A stretch of 64,000 nucleotides of DNA. It comes from Actinoalloteichus caeruleus DSM 43889. Its GTDB lineage: Bacteria > Actinomycetota > Actinomycetes > Mycobacteriales > Pseudonocardiaceae. This document shows, piece by piece, positions 28,902-38,139 of this stretch. The stretch spans positions 4,340,001 through 4,404,000 of the forward strand of contig NZ_AUBJ02000001.1 of the NCBI RefSeq assembly GCF_000429185.2, given 5' to 3'. A model generated the notes under the pieces. It made no database searches. It saw nothing but the letters and a program-made list of their open reading frames with translations, and had not been told where the DNA came from. A program made the translations under genes and the position numbers. The first letter of the stretch is position 1. Each line of letters opens with the position of its first letter.

Positions 28902-30542
28902 GTGGTCACCCACCAGCCCGCGGCCGCAAGTGGGTCGCCGTGCCGTTCCGAGTCCTCCGCTACCCCCGTCCCGCCGGGCGTGGCCGCCCAGCCAGGCGAC
29001 GTGGAGCGGGACGTTCCGCACGAGGAGTGCGGGGTCTTCGGTGTCTGGGCTCCCGGCGAGGAGGTGGCGAAGCTCACCTACTACGGCCTGTACGCCCTGC
29101 AACACCGGGGTCAGGAGGCGGCCGGCATCGCGGTAGGGGACGGCTCCAAGCTGGTGGTCTACAAGGACCTCGGCCTGGTCAGCCACGTCTTCGACGAGCA
29201 GGTGCTCTCCTCGCTGCGGGGTCACGTCGCCGTCGGCCACAACCGGTACTCGACCACCGGCTCCGGCAGCTGGGAGAACGCCCAGCCCACGTTCCGGACC
29301 ACGGCCACCGGCAGCGGTCTCGCGCTGGGCCACAACGGCAACCTCGTCAACACCGCGGAACTGGTTGAGCGGCTCCGCGAGCTGACCGAGGGCACGGGCG
29401 ACGGTGACGGGCGGACCGCCCGGCGGCGGGACGGCAACCCCGAGGCCACCACCGACTCGGACGTCGTCTGCGCGTTGCTGGCGGCCGCCGCCGCCGACAC
29501 CGGGCTGGAGAACGCCGCGCTGGAGCTGCTGCCCGCCCTGCGGGGAGCGTTCTCGCTCGTCTTCTCCGACGAGACCACCCTCTACGCGGCCCGCGACGCC
29601 CAGGGCGTCCGACCGCTCTGCCTCGGCCGGCTCGACCGGGGATGGGTCGTCGCCAGCGAGACGGCCGCCCTCGACATCGTGGGCGCGTCCTTCGTGCGCG
29701 AGGTCGAACCGGGCGAACTGGTCGCCATCGACGCGGAGGGACTGCGCAGCAGCCGCTTCGCCCCGCCGGAACCCAAGGGCTGCGTCTTCGAGTACGTGTA
29801 CCTGGCCCGCCCGGACAGCACCATCTCCGGCCGTTCCGTGCACGCGGCCCGGGTCGCCATCGGGCGGCGGCTGGCGATCGAACACCCCGTGGACGCCGAC
29901 CTGGTCATCCCGGTCCCGGAGTCCGGCACCCCCGCGGCGGTGGGCTACGCGCAGGAGTCGGGCATCCCCTACGGCCAGGGTCTCGTCAAGAACTCCTACG
30001 TCGGCCGGACGTTCATCCAGCCTTCCCAGACCATCCGGCAGCTGGGCATCCGGCTCAAGCTGAACCCGCTGCGCGACGTCATCCGGGGCAAGCGCCTCGT
30101 GGTGGTCGACGACTCGATCGTGCGGGGCAACACGCAGCGCGCGCTGGTGCGCATGTTGCGCGAGGCCGGTGCCGTCGAGGTGCACGTCAGGATCGCCTCC
30201 CCGCCGGTCCGCTGGCCCTGCTTCTACGGCATCGACTTCGCCTCCCCGGCCGAGCTGATCGCGAACGGGATCGACGAGGACGGGATTCGCCGGTCCATCG
30301 GAGCCGACTCGCTCGGTTACGTCTCACTGGACGGGCTGATCGCCGCGTCCGAGCAGCCCAGGACCAGGTTGTGCGCCGCGTGCTTCGACGGCGACTACCC
30401 GATCCCGCTGCCGGCCGACCGCATGATCGGCAAGTTTCTGCTCGAGGGTCTTGACGGTGGTGCGGAACGCGGAGTGGCCGGTCCCGCGGAGCCAGCACAG
30501 CCGCAAGGCAACGGCGCGGCCGACGCGCTACGTCGGCCATGA
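28902..30542 (+). CDS. purF: Amidophosphoribosyltransferase
   Basis: First committed step of purine synthesis: PRPP plus glutamine to phosphoribosylamine. 546 aa from GTG 28902, which has GGGAG six nt upstream (the open frame begins at 28701). The N-terminal 42 residues form a propeptide; cleavage would expose Cys43 in HEECGVFGVW as nucleophile. Ntn-domain HRGQEAAGIAV and HNGNL, Fe-S/PRTase-domain KNSYVGRTFIQP, and the PRPP-binding VVVDDSIVRGNT are all present. Purine feedback is expected from the family. purM follows 174 bp later. Confidence 0.96.
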   Translation: MVTHQPAAASGSPCRSESSATPVPPGVAAQPGDVERDVPHEECGVFGVWAPGEEVAKLTYYGLYALQHRGQEAAGIAVGDGSKLVVYKDLGLVSHVFDEQVLSSLRGHVAVGHNRYSTTGSGSWENAQPTFRTTATGSGLALGHNGNLVNTAELVERLRELTEGTGDGDGRTARRRDGNPEATTDSDVVCALLAAAAADTGLENAALELLPALRGAFSLVFSDETTLYAARDAQGVRPLCLGRLDRGWVVASETAALDIVGASFVREVEPGELVAIDAEGLRSSRFAPPEPKGCVFEYVYLARPDSTISGRSVHAARVAIGRRLAIEHPVDADLVIPVPESGTPAAVGYAQESGIPYGQGLVKNSYVGRTFIQPSQTIRQLGIRLKLNPLRDVIRGKRLVVVDDSIVRGNTQRALVRMLREAGAVEVHVRIASPPVRWPCFYGIDFASPAELIANGIDEDGIRRSIGADSLGYVSLDGLIAASEQPRTRLCAACFDGDYPIPLPADRMIGKFLLEGLDGGAERGVAGPAEPAQPQGNGAADALRRP

Positions 30543-30716
30543 GTAAGCATCGGTCGTGAACGGACGTCTCACCGCCGATGAGGCGTCGACCTGGGAAAGG
30601 TGGATGGCGACCGCGCGCGTGTGACGCCACGGGCCGCCCCGCGAGGGCGATGACCGGGAATCACCGCGCGTAGCGTGGCCGACGAGATTTTGTCAGCAGA
30701 TGACATGGAGCCAGTT

Positions 30717-31811
30717 GTGACTGCCCAGCCCGAGATGTCCAGCGCCACCTATGCCGCGGCCGGAGTCAGCATCTCCGCGGGGGACGAAGCCGTGGAACGG
30801 TTGAAGCCGTGGGCGGCCAAGGCCACCCGGCCAGAGGTGATGGGGGGCCTCGGGGGGTTCGCGGGCCTGTTCAAGCTGCGCCTCGACCGGTGGCGGGAGC
30901 CGGTGATCGCCTCGTCCACCGACGGGGTCGGCACCAAGATCGCCATCGCCCAGGCGCTCGACATCCACGACACGGTGGGCATCGACCTCGTCGCGATGGT
31001 GGTCGACGACCTGGTCGTGTGCGGTGCCGAGCCGATGTTCCTCCAGGACTACATCGCCGTCGGCAAGGTCGTGCCGGAGCGGATCGCCGAGCTGGTCAAG
31101 GGCATCTCCACGGGGTGCGTCCAGGCGGGGTGCGCGCTGTTGGGCGGTGAGACCGCCGAGCACCCGGGCATGATGGCCGCCACCGACTACGACCTGTCGG
31201 CGACCGGCGTCGGGGTCGTGGAGGAGGACGCCCTGCTCGGGCCGGACCGGGTGCGCCCCGGTGACGCCGTGATCGCCCTGGGCTCCTCCGGCCTGCACTC
31301 CAACGGGTACTCGCTGGCCCGGCACGTGCTGCTGGACATCGCTCGGGTCCCCCTCTCCGGGCACGTCGAGGAGTTCGGTCGCTCGCTGGGGGAGGAGCTG
31401 CTGGAGCCGACCCGCATCTACGCCAAGGACTGCCTGGCGCTGATCGCCGAGACCGAGGTCCGGACCTTCGCGCACGTGACCGGGGGCGGTCTCGCCGGCA
31501 ACCTCTCACGGGTGATGCCCGAGGGGCTGACCGCCGTGGTCGACCGGGGCACCTGGACGCCCTCGCCCGTCTTCTCGATGATCCAGCAGCGCGGCAGGGT
31601 CGGCCGGGACGAGATGGAGCAGACCTTCAACATGGGGGTCGGCATGGTCGCCGTCGTGGCCGCCGAGGAGGCCGACCGCGCGCTGGCCGTGCTCACCGCC
31701 CGGCACGTGCCCGCCTGGGTGGCCGGCGAGGTCCGCCGGACCCCGGACGTGGTCGGGGATGACGAGAACCGGCCAGCCGTCCTGCTGACGGGGGAGCACC
31801 CCCGGTTCTGA
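30717..31811 (+). CDS. purM: Phosphoribosylformylglycinamidine cyclo-ligase (AIR synthetase)
   Basis: Converts FGAM to AIR with ATP. 364 aa from GTG 30717, chosen because GGAG precedes it by 6 nt; the frame opens at 30675 and ATG 30735 is also possible. Family landmarks: TYAAAGVSISAGDEAVERLK, ASSTDGVGTKIAIA, MVVDDLVVCGAEPMFLQDYIA (in part: DDLVVCGAEPMFLQDY), LLGGETAEHPGM and ALGSSGLHSNGYSLAR. Together with purF upstream it gives the usual purF-purM order. Confidence 0.96.
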   Translation: MTAQPEMSSATYAAAGVSISAGDEAVERLKPWAAKATRPEVMGGLGGFAGLFKLRLDRWREPVIASSTDGVGTKIAIAQALDIHDTVGIDLVAMVVDDLVVCGAEPMFLQDYIAVGKVVPERIAELVKGISTGCVQAGCALLGGETAEHPGMMAATDYDLSATGVGVVEEDALLGPDRVRPGDAVIALGSSGLHSNGYSLARHVLLDIARVPLSGHVEEFGRSLGEELLEPTRIYAKDCLALIAETEVRTFAHVTGGGLAGNLSRVMPEGLTAVVDRGTWTPSPVFSMIQQRGRVGRDEMEQTFNMGVGMVAVVAAEEADRALAVLTARHVPAWVAGEVRRTPDVVGDDENRPAVLLTGEHPRF

Positions 31812-32836
31812 CCGGTGGGCGGGAACGTCCGGCCGAGGCCGGTGCGGTCCCGCCCGGCCACTTCCCCGCACCCGGCGGGTGCCACCGCGTGCGCGGCGGG
31901 GCCGTGGGTCGCCGCGTGCGGGTGAGCGCGGGTTGGGAGTTCGTCCGACACCTTCGTGAACTCGTCGCGCACCCCCGGCTGGCCGTGCGCCCACCTGGTG
32001 ATCAGGGGCCGGAGGCCGTCCAGCGGAGCGCGGGACGAGGTGGGGACGCCCTCGGCCCCTCGTAGGCGGGTGCCCGCGCCAGCCGTCGCGGGCACCCCGG
32101 AAGCGGCACCCCGGGGCCCGCGCCGGTGGGCCCCGGCTCCGTGTCGCCCCCGTCGAGCAGCGCGACGCCGGTCCGCCCGCACCGGGCCCGCCGAGGTGAG
32201 ATCCCACGTACCGGGTTGTTGGGGAGGACCGGCGGTGCGGCGCGCCTGACGGGCCTGGTGGGATGCCCCTCGGCCACCTCGGCCCGCGCAGCGGCCGGAC
32301 TACCTCGGGCCGCCGGGCACACCACTCGCGAGCGCGCCCGCCGCTCGGAGGGTGGGCCGCGTCAGGCGGCGACCAGACGCGGAGGCCGACCGATCAGGGA
32401 CGCGGATCCAGCGGCCTGGCCGCACCGTGGACGGGGAGAGCGGACACCGCCGGTGCGACGTCGTCGGCACGAGAGCCGGCACCCCCAGTCGCCGCGCGCG
32501 AGGCGGCGGTGCACCGGACGAGCCCGGCCGTGCCGGAGGCCTGCGAGATCCGGCGGAGCGCGTCGCCGCCGGAACGGCGTGGTGCCCCGGACCAGGACAG
32601 GCTGGATCGCCGCCGCACCGAAGCCCGGTGGGCGGGCGGCACCGGACCAACTTCGGCAACACGCGCGACAGGACCAGGCTTCTCACCTGGTCCTGTCGCG
32701 TGTGGTGCTTGCTGCTCCGGCAAGGCCCCGTAGTACAAGGACCCCGGACCCGTGACGAGACCCGACCGATTCGAGTGGCTGCCACAACACCCCCACGGGG
32801 TTCTCACCCCGTCGTTCGGTTGAGCAGTCAACCGAA
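31812..32836. other. Kilobase without a convincing gene
   Basis: 1025 bp after purM. All six frames contain long open stretches, none with a recognisable domain. The best candidate for coding remains is on the minus strand around 31850-32030, where a frame reads LDGLRPLITRWAHGQPG and DEFTKVSDELPTRA with good third-position G/C, but it has no plausible start or stop of its own; it may be a gene relic. A long hairpin lies at the far end (32665-32699). Confidence 0.45.
32665..32699. terminator. Long hairpin downstream of the DUF3073 gene
   Basis: GCGACAGGACCAGG (32665-32678) and CCTGGTCCTGTCGC (32686-32699) form a perfect 14-bp stem with loop CTTCTCA; pairing continues outward for about nine more bases with two mismatches. 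It is 138 nt past the minus-strand DUF3073 stop. It probably ends that transcript, though an independent structured RNA is possible. Confidence 0.55.
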
Positions 32837-33022
32837 TCAGCGGCGGTATTCGTCGTACCAGTCGTCGTACGAGTCATCGGGTCGGTCGTTGTCCGACCGG
32901 TCGCCAGAGGACCCGGTGCCCGACAGCTCGCGCTGTAGGGCATCGAAGTCCGTGGCGGGGGTGTTGTACTTGAGCTCCCGGGCCACCTTTGTCTGCTTGG
33001 CCTTCGCTCGGCCGCGCCCCAT
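32837..33022 (-). CDS. DUF3073 domain-containing protein
   Basis: 61 aa, small basic-then-acidic protein conserved in Actinomycetota: MGRGRAKAKQTKVARELKY at the start, then TDFDALQREL and an acidic Asp/Tyr-rich tail. ATG 33022 is preceded by GAGGGGG. Function unknown; the basic start suggests nucleic-acid or ribosome contact, which is conjecture. Divergent from the gene at 33206. Confidence 0.9.
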   Translation of the reverse strand: MGRGRAKAKQTKVARELKYNTPATDFDALQRELSGTGSSGDRSDNDRPDDSYDDWYDEYRR

Positions 33023-33205
33023 GGCTCGACCCCCTCGCACAGGAACGGGGCGGCCGGGGGAACGGCGGCCCCGTATCGTCTCGACAGCTTTTCCTGCCCA
33101 CTACCGTACCGTGACTGCCGGGGTAGATGCGACGTGGCATCCGTTCTACGTGACGCAGTCCCCACCGCCCACCCCCACCGTCCCTGCTCATGACAGGATT
33201 TGCTC

Positions 33206-34098
33206 GTGCCTCGTCCGTTCGTCGCCTACCTCCGGGTGTACGAACCGTTGTCCGCCTTCCACGGGGAGTCACGTTCGGCCGTGGAACGGGCGTTACGGGA
33301 CGGCCCGCTCGATCCGGGAACCGTGGGCGACTGGGAACGCGAACTGTGGTTGCGTTCACAGACTTCCCAGCCGCGTCGGCTGCTGCCCCTCGACGGCCCT
33401 GACGGCGCGGGCCCCGGGCAGCACGTCCCCGGAGTCCTGGTCCTCGATCCGGAGGACGTCGCCGGCTACCCCTCGGTGGAGGTCGGCCCCGGCCCGCTCG
33501 TCTGCCCGCAGGACGTCCGCGCCAGGGCGGCGGCCGGCCTGGTCGGGTTCCTCGGCAGCGCGAGCCCCCGCTGCTGCGCGCCGCCGTCGACGTGCCACCC
33601 GAGGTGGCGCGGGCGCGGGCGACCGCGGCGGTCTCCGGGGTGCTGGGCGGCGCCGTCCACGTCGTCACGGCGACCTGGCGCGTCCCGCTGCCGTGGTTCG
33701 CCCTGGTCCGGCAGGAGGAGCGCCAGGTGGTGCTGACGCCGCTGGGCGACGCGAACCGGCGGGTGTGTTGGCGGGTGCCGATGGTGCGCGCGTTGGAGCG
33801 GGCCGAGGAGGCCCGCCAGCGGCTGGAGGACACGCTCGGCACCGACGGGCCGGCGGCACTGCTCCGGGACACCTCCCGCTGGCTCGACCACTTCGACCCG
33901 GGTTCGGCAGTGGAACTCGACTACGGCGGGCTGGTCCAGCTGCTCGACGACGACACCCTCACCGACGACACCTCGGCGGCCGACGTCCAGGAGGCGCTCG
34001 CCGCGCTCGGCGGCGAGAACCCGGAGGAGGTCGCCATCCGGTACGAGAAGCTGCGGGACTTCTGGACCGAGGTGGCCACCCGCGAACGCCTCAACTGA
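33206..34098 (+). pseudogene. Conserved actinobacterial protein (DUF8083-like), split by one frameshift
   Basis: GTG 33206 (AGGA 7 nt upstream) begins VPRPFVAYLRVYEPLSAF, and a second frame from about 33570 ends VELDYGGLVQLLDDDTLTDD and YEKLRDFWTEVATRERLN; both are the start and end of one conserved actinobacterial protein of ~295 aa. The frames join if one C is added to the C5 tract at 33565-33569, giving SASPPLLRAAVDVPPE. So this is either a one-base sequence error or a disrupted gene. Function unknown. Its stop overlaps the converging asparaginase gene by 8 bp. Confidence 0.78.
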
Positions 34099-35047
34099 GG
34101 ACGCCAGGGAGCAGCCGCACCGAGCCGACCCGGCGGCCGCCGCCCTCGACGGGCACCTCCGCGAGTTCCGCCAGTTCCGGGGTCCAGGTCACCCCCAACG
34201 CGCGAAGCGCGCCCACTCCGACGGGCTGCCGGGCGCGGGACGCCCCGTCGTCGATCTTGAGGGCGGCGACCCGGCCGTCCGGCAGCGCCAGCGCCCACGC
34301 CCCCTCCGCGCCGATCTTGCACAACAACCCCGGGACCGCCGACATCAGCAGGGTGTCCTCGCGGCCGGTTCCGGCCACCAACCGGGGGTGAGCGCGCATC
34401 GCGTGCGCGATCCGCGCCTCCTGGCTGCCCGGCGGCGCGGTGACGAGCCGGGCGTAGGCGCGGGCCAGTCCGGTGAGGGACAGCGTGAACAGGGGCGCGC
34501 CGCACCCGTCGACCCCGGGCGGCCCCGGCTGCTCACCGGTCAACTCGGCGATGGTCTCGGACACCGCCGCCGTCAGCGGGTGCTCGGCGGACAGGTAGTC
34601 CTCGGTCGGCCACCCGTTGCGCACGCAGGTGGCCAGCATCGCGGCGTGCTTGCCGGAGCAGTTCATCGTCACCGCCGCCGGCCCGCCGCCCGCCGCCAGC
34701 ACCCGGTTCCTGGCCGAGGGGAACAGCGGGAGGTCCGGTGGGCACCGCAGCGCGGCCTCGGTCAACCCGTAGGTGGCCAGCAACCCCCGGACCCGGGCCA
34801 CGTGGTCGGGCTCGCCGCTGTGCGAGGCGCACGACAGCGCGAGGTCCGCGTCCGAGAGGGGGGCGAAACCGGCGCGCAGCAGGGCGAGCGCCTGGAAGGG
34901 CTTGTTGGCCGACCGGGGCGAGACCGGGGCCAGGACCTCCCCGAGGCAACCGGCATCCCGCCCGTCCGCGTCCAGCAACGCCACCGAGCCGTGGTGGACG
35001 CTCTCCCGAAAACCTGACCTGACGACCTCTACGAGGGGCACGCTCAT
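34091..35047 (-). CDS. Asparaginase (L-asparaginase II family, PF06089)
   Basis: 318 aa, predicted to hydrolyse asparagine to aspartate and ammonia. Family motifs: FRESVHHGSVALLDADG, SANKPFQALALL, SCASHSGEPDHVARV, MNCSGKHAAMLATC and VDGCGAPLFTLSL. This is the Rhizobium-type rather than the E. coli-type fold. ATG 35047 is 7 nt after a TAGCAT hexamer with no ribosome site, so a leaderless mRNA is likely. Overlaps the previous convergent gene at the 3' end. Confidence 0.9.
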   Translation of the reverse strand: MSVPLVEVVRSGFRESVHHGSVALLDADGRDAGCLGEVLAPVSPRSANKPFQALALLRAGFAPLSDADLALSCASHSGEPDHVARVRGLLATYGLTEAALRCPPDLPLFPSARNRVLAAGGGPAAVTMNCSGKHAAMLATCVRNGWPTEDYLSAEHPLTAAVSETIAELTGEQPGPPGVDGCGAPLFTLSLTGLARAYARLVTAPPGSQEARIAHAMRAHPRLVAGTGREDTLLMSAVPGLLCKIGAEGAWALALPDGRVAALKIDDGASRARQPVGVGALRALGVTWTPELAELAEVPVEGGGRRVGSVRLLPGVLS

Positions 35048-35114
35048 CACGGGGATGCTACGGACCGCCCCCCACCGGGCCCGTCACTCGGTCAGGACCG
35101 TGCTCGGGGGCCGC

Positions 35115-35690
35115 TCAGCCGGGCTCCTGACCGGGGGTGTGCCGTTCCCTGGCGAGCAGTTCGTCGACCGAGGCCCTGCCCTCCCGGTACCTGCGCGCGA
35201 TCTCCTCGTTCAGGGTGTCCACCACGGTCTGCACCTGGCGCCGGCGCAGGGACACCGACTCCTCCTCCGCCGAGTAGCCCTCGGCGGCCTCCGCCAGCTT
35301 CTCGTCCGGCAGCGAGGTGACGTCCGAGAGGTCCACGTCGGACACCAGCGCCTCGACGTGGCGCCGGTGGGACTCCGCCCTGGAGGGCTCCGGGTTCTGG
35401 TAGCGCCCGGACCCCGTCGCCGGGCCGATCGCGTTGCGGGACAGGATCAGGGCGAGCTGTTCCACCACGGACGCGGAACCGCCCTCAGCGCGTCGCCGCT
35501 GCTCGGCCACCACGATGTCGATGCGCGCGTGCAGCAACCGGCGCAGGTACGACAGGTCCGTCTCCTCCTGCGCCGCCTCGTCCCGCAGGTCACGAACCTC
35601 CGCCAGGGACCTGTCACGAACGCCGGTCAGGTAGTCGGGGGCCAGTACGCGGTCGATCCTCCTGCGCCCACCGGGCCGTACCTCGATCAT
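35115..35690 (-). CDS. rsiG: RsiG-like protein (c-di-GMP-responsive anti-sigma factor candidate)
   Basis: 191 aa, helical. RsiG holds the sporulation sigma factor WhiG inactive when bound to c-di-GMP through paired E(X)3S(X)2R(X)3Q(X)3D motifs on two antiparallel helices. Here the second helix has the motif exactly (Glu143, Ser147, Arg150, Gln154, Asp158). The first helix has Glu43, Ser47, Arg50, His54, Asp58, with His in place of Gln. ATG 35690 has AAGGTG upstream. Assignment as RsiG is by motif; its sigma partner is not in this window. Two c-di-GMP-metabolising genes are. Confidence 0.82.
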   Translation of the reverse strand: MIEVRPGGRRRIDRVLAPDYLTGVRDRSLAEVRDLRDEAAQEETDLSYLRRLLHARIDIVVAEQRRRAEGGSASVVEQLALILSRNAIGPATGSGRYQNPEPSRAESHRRHVEALVSDVDLSDVTSLPDEKLAEAAEGYSAEEESVSLRRRQVQTVVDTLNEEIARRYREGRASVDELLARERHTPGQEPG

Positions 35691-35779
35691 GTCGACACCT
35701 TCAGCCTCATCGTCGTGCCCACCCAAGTCCGATGCGGTGTTCGCCCGTGGGGCCGCTCGCCGTCCGGTGCGCCCACGGT

Positions 35780-36637
35780 TCAGTCGCCGTCCACGGCGCG
35801 TACTCCGAGGAACTCGCGCGCCGCCGTGGGGGAGAGCGGGGGGCGCTGCGCGATCCTGGCCAGGCCGGCCGCCCTGGCCACCAGTTGCGCATTGTTCCGC
35901 ACCCGCTCCCCGGCGGCATAGGACAGTGTTCCCTGCATACCCACCCGGAGGTGCCCGCCGACAGCGAGGGCGGCCAGCATCACCGGCAGCCCCACCCGCC
36001 CGAGCCCCATCACGGACAGGCTCGCTCCCGGCGGGAGCAGCCTGGCCGCCGCCACGACGGTGTCCGCGTCGCCGGGCATCCCACCGGGGAGCCCCATCAC
36101 CAGGTTGACGTGGACCCGTCCCACCGGTGGACCGTGCTCGGCCAGCAGGCGGCGCAGGGCCGCGAGGTGCCCCAGGTCGTACGCCTCGTACTCGGGGACG
36201 ATCTCGCGGTCCCGCATCCGGCGGTGGCACTCGACCACGAAGGGCCAGCGGTTGACGAGGACGTCGTCGCCCACGTTGACGGACCCGAGGGGGCAGGACG
36301 CCATGTCCGGCATCGCCTCGAGCACCCGGAGCCGCTCGTCCTCGCCGACCGCGCCGACGGCGGCGGTCGCGAGCTGGACCACCAGTGCCGTCTCCGCGCG
36401 GAGCGCGGAGACGGTGTCGATCAGCCGACCCAGGTCCAGGGACGGTTCACCTCCCGGGGCCCGCACGTGCACGTGCGCCCTGCTGGCCCCGACCCGCTCG
36501 CAGTCCCGCGCCGTCGCCACCAGTTCGTCCAGGGACACCGGCAGGTTCGGCACCTCGGCGGGGCGGTGGACCGAACCGGTCGGGGCGACCGTGATGATCG
36601 TGCCGGGCTCGGGCGGTCGCGCCGTCGGAGAAGCCAT
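35780..36637 (-). CDS. 3-keto-5-aminohexanoate cleavage (BKACE) family protein
   Basis: 285 aa TIM-barrel, zinc-dependent enzyme family that condenses a beta-keto acid with acetyl-CoA to form acetoacetate and a CoA ester. The metal/substrate motif AHVHVRAPGGEPSLD, the ASCPLGSVNVGDD segment, VNLVMGLPGGMPGD and VGMQGTLSYAAGERVRNN are visible. ATG 36637 is used; the open frame starts at 36694. Substrate specificity cannot be read from the sequence. Same strand as the RsiG-like gene, 89 bp apart. Confidence 0.87.
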   Translation of the reverse strand: MASPTARPPEPGTIITVAPTGSVHRPAEVPNLPVSLDELVATARDCERVGASRAHVHVRAPGGEPSLDLGRLIDTVSALRAETALVVQLATAAVGAVGEDERLRVLEAMPDMASCPLGSVNVGDDVLVNRWPFVVECHRRMRDREIVPEYEAYDLGHLAALRRLLAEHGPPVGRVHVNLVMGLPGGMPGDADTVVAAARLLPPGASLSVMGLGRVGLPVMLAALAVGGHLRVGMQGTLSYAAGERVRNNAQLVARAAGLARIAQRPPLSPTAAREFLGVRAVDGD

Positions 36638-36730
36638 TCCGGAATCTTGGCACAGGCGGCGGAACGCGATCGAGAAGCCGCCCATCAAGATCAAATCCCC
36701 CGGGTCGGGGCCCGTCGCCCGGCGAACGGC

Positions 36731-37903
36731 TCAGCCCCGCAGGCGCTGCGCCGCGATCCGCCCGGGCGGATCGCCGGCCTCCGGCGGCACCGAGTCCGGA
36801 TCCACCGCCGCGGCGACCTCGCGTTCGGGGATCCCGGCGGTGAGCTCACGTTCGACCGGAACCGACCGCTTGACCAGGGCCAGCGCGATCGTCCCCAACT
36901 CGTGGTGCCGGACGACGGTACCGACCCGGCCGACCGACCTGCCCTCCGAGCTGACCGGGTCGCCCGGCTCGGGCAGCAGTTCCGGCGTCCCGTCGAGGTG
37001 CAGCAGCAGCAGACGGCGGGGCGGACGGCCCACGTTGTGCACCTTCGACACGGTTTCCTGGCCCCGGTAGCAGCCCTTGGCGACGTGCGCTGCCCCCCCG
37101 ATCCAGCCCAGCTCGTGCGGGATGCTCCTGCCGTCGGTGTCCAACCCGGCCCTGGGGCGGAGCGCCGCGACCCGCAGCGACTCGTACGCCCAGCTGCCCG
37201 CGGGGCGCGCGCCGAGCTCGACGAGACGACGCCACCAGTCGAGCAGCTCGCCACGCGGCACGAGCAGGTCGGCCGTCGGACCGGTGCGCCAGCCCACGAC
37301 CCGGACCAGGCCACCTCCCGGGAGGGCGGCGACCGGGGTCAGGTTCGGGTCGGACAGCGGGGCCGGGGTGGAACCGAGGACGCCCTCCAGGATCGTGGGG
37401 ACCGCTGGCCCGACCACGGACAGCACCGCGTACTCGTCGCTGGCGTCCCTCGGCTCCACCTTCGACCAGAACCGCATCTCCTCCAGGTACTGGAGCACCG
37501 GCTGGTTGGCCTGCTGGCGGGCCCCGGTCACGGTGCTGCCGGGGTCGGTGTCCATCCACACGCAGCCGTCGAGGTGGGCCAGCACCAGGTGGGTCTCGAC
37601 CCGCCCCTGGCTGTCGAGGATGAGCGCCTCGGTCCCCGCCCCGTCGGGCAGTTCGGTGACGTGCTGGGAGATCAGCAGGTGCAGCCAGCTGAGCCGCTCC
37701 TCGCCGGGAACGGCGATGACCTGCCGGTGGGAGCGGTCCACCACGACGGCACCGGTCTCCGCGGCCCGCTGCTCGACGAAGGGATCGCCGAAGTGCCAGG
37801 GCACCGCGCTGTCCGGCGAATCGTCCGGGGCCGGCACCGCCTTCGGCAGCTCCAGCAGGGGGGAGCGGTAGGTGGTCGAGGACCCGCTGGTCGGGTCTGC
37901 CAT
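36731..37903 (-). CDS. ygfZ: YgfZ/GcvT folate-binding protein (Fe-S cluster maintenance)
   Basis: 390 aa, a GcvT-like fold protein that helps assemble or repair iron-sulfur enzymes with folate. The family signature KGCYRGQETV is intact with Cys278; RLSWLHLLISQHV and PHELGWIGGAAHV are also typical. ATG 37903 has GGAGGA 8 nt upstream, excluding the longer open frame. Divergent from the aminotransferase class IV gene, an arrangement common in actinobacteria. Confidence 0.93.
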   Translation of the reverse strand: MADPTSGSSTTYRSPLLELPKAVPAPDDSPDSAVPWHFGDPFVEQRAAETGAVVVDRSHRQVIAVPGEERLSWLHLLISQHVTELPDGAGTEALILDSQGRVETHLVLAHLDGCVWMDTDPGSTVTGARQQANQPVLQYLEEMRFWSKVEPRDASDEYAVLSVVGPAVPTILEGVLGSTPAPLSDPNLTPVAALPGGGLVRVVGWRTGPTADLLVPRGELLDWWRRLVELGARPAGSWAYESLRVAALRPRAGLDTDGRSIPHELGWIGGAAHVAKGCYRGQETVSKVHNVGRPPRRLLLLHLDGTPELLPEPGDPVSSEGRSVGRVGTVVRHHELGTIALALVKRSVPVERELTAGIPEREVAAAVDPDSVPPEAGDPPGRIAAQRLRG

Positions 37904-38139
37904 GAGTTCAGTCCTCCGATTCGGTGGCCGCGAGCCCGTCGGGCACCGGAAGCCCCGGCGCGGGTTCGGTCGGGCCGTCGGCACGGCGGCGTTCCCGACG
38001 AACCGCACCGGGTGGGCTGGTTGGTCCCACGAGGCCCACCCGCCCGATGGTAACCACCTCCGGGACGGGCCCGGGGAGTTCGACTGGCCGTTCCCACCGC
38101 CCACCGGGTGCGGCCACCGAGGTCGTATCGTCTGTGCCC

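Noticed and set aside
31850..32200. Minus-strand gene after purM
   Set aside because: A short run has good codon bias (LDGLRPLITRWAHGQPG), but there is no defined start, stop or family; kept only as a possible relic.
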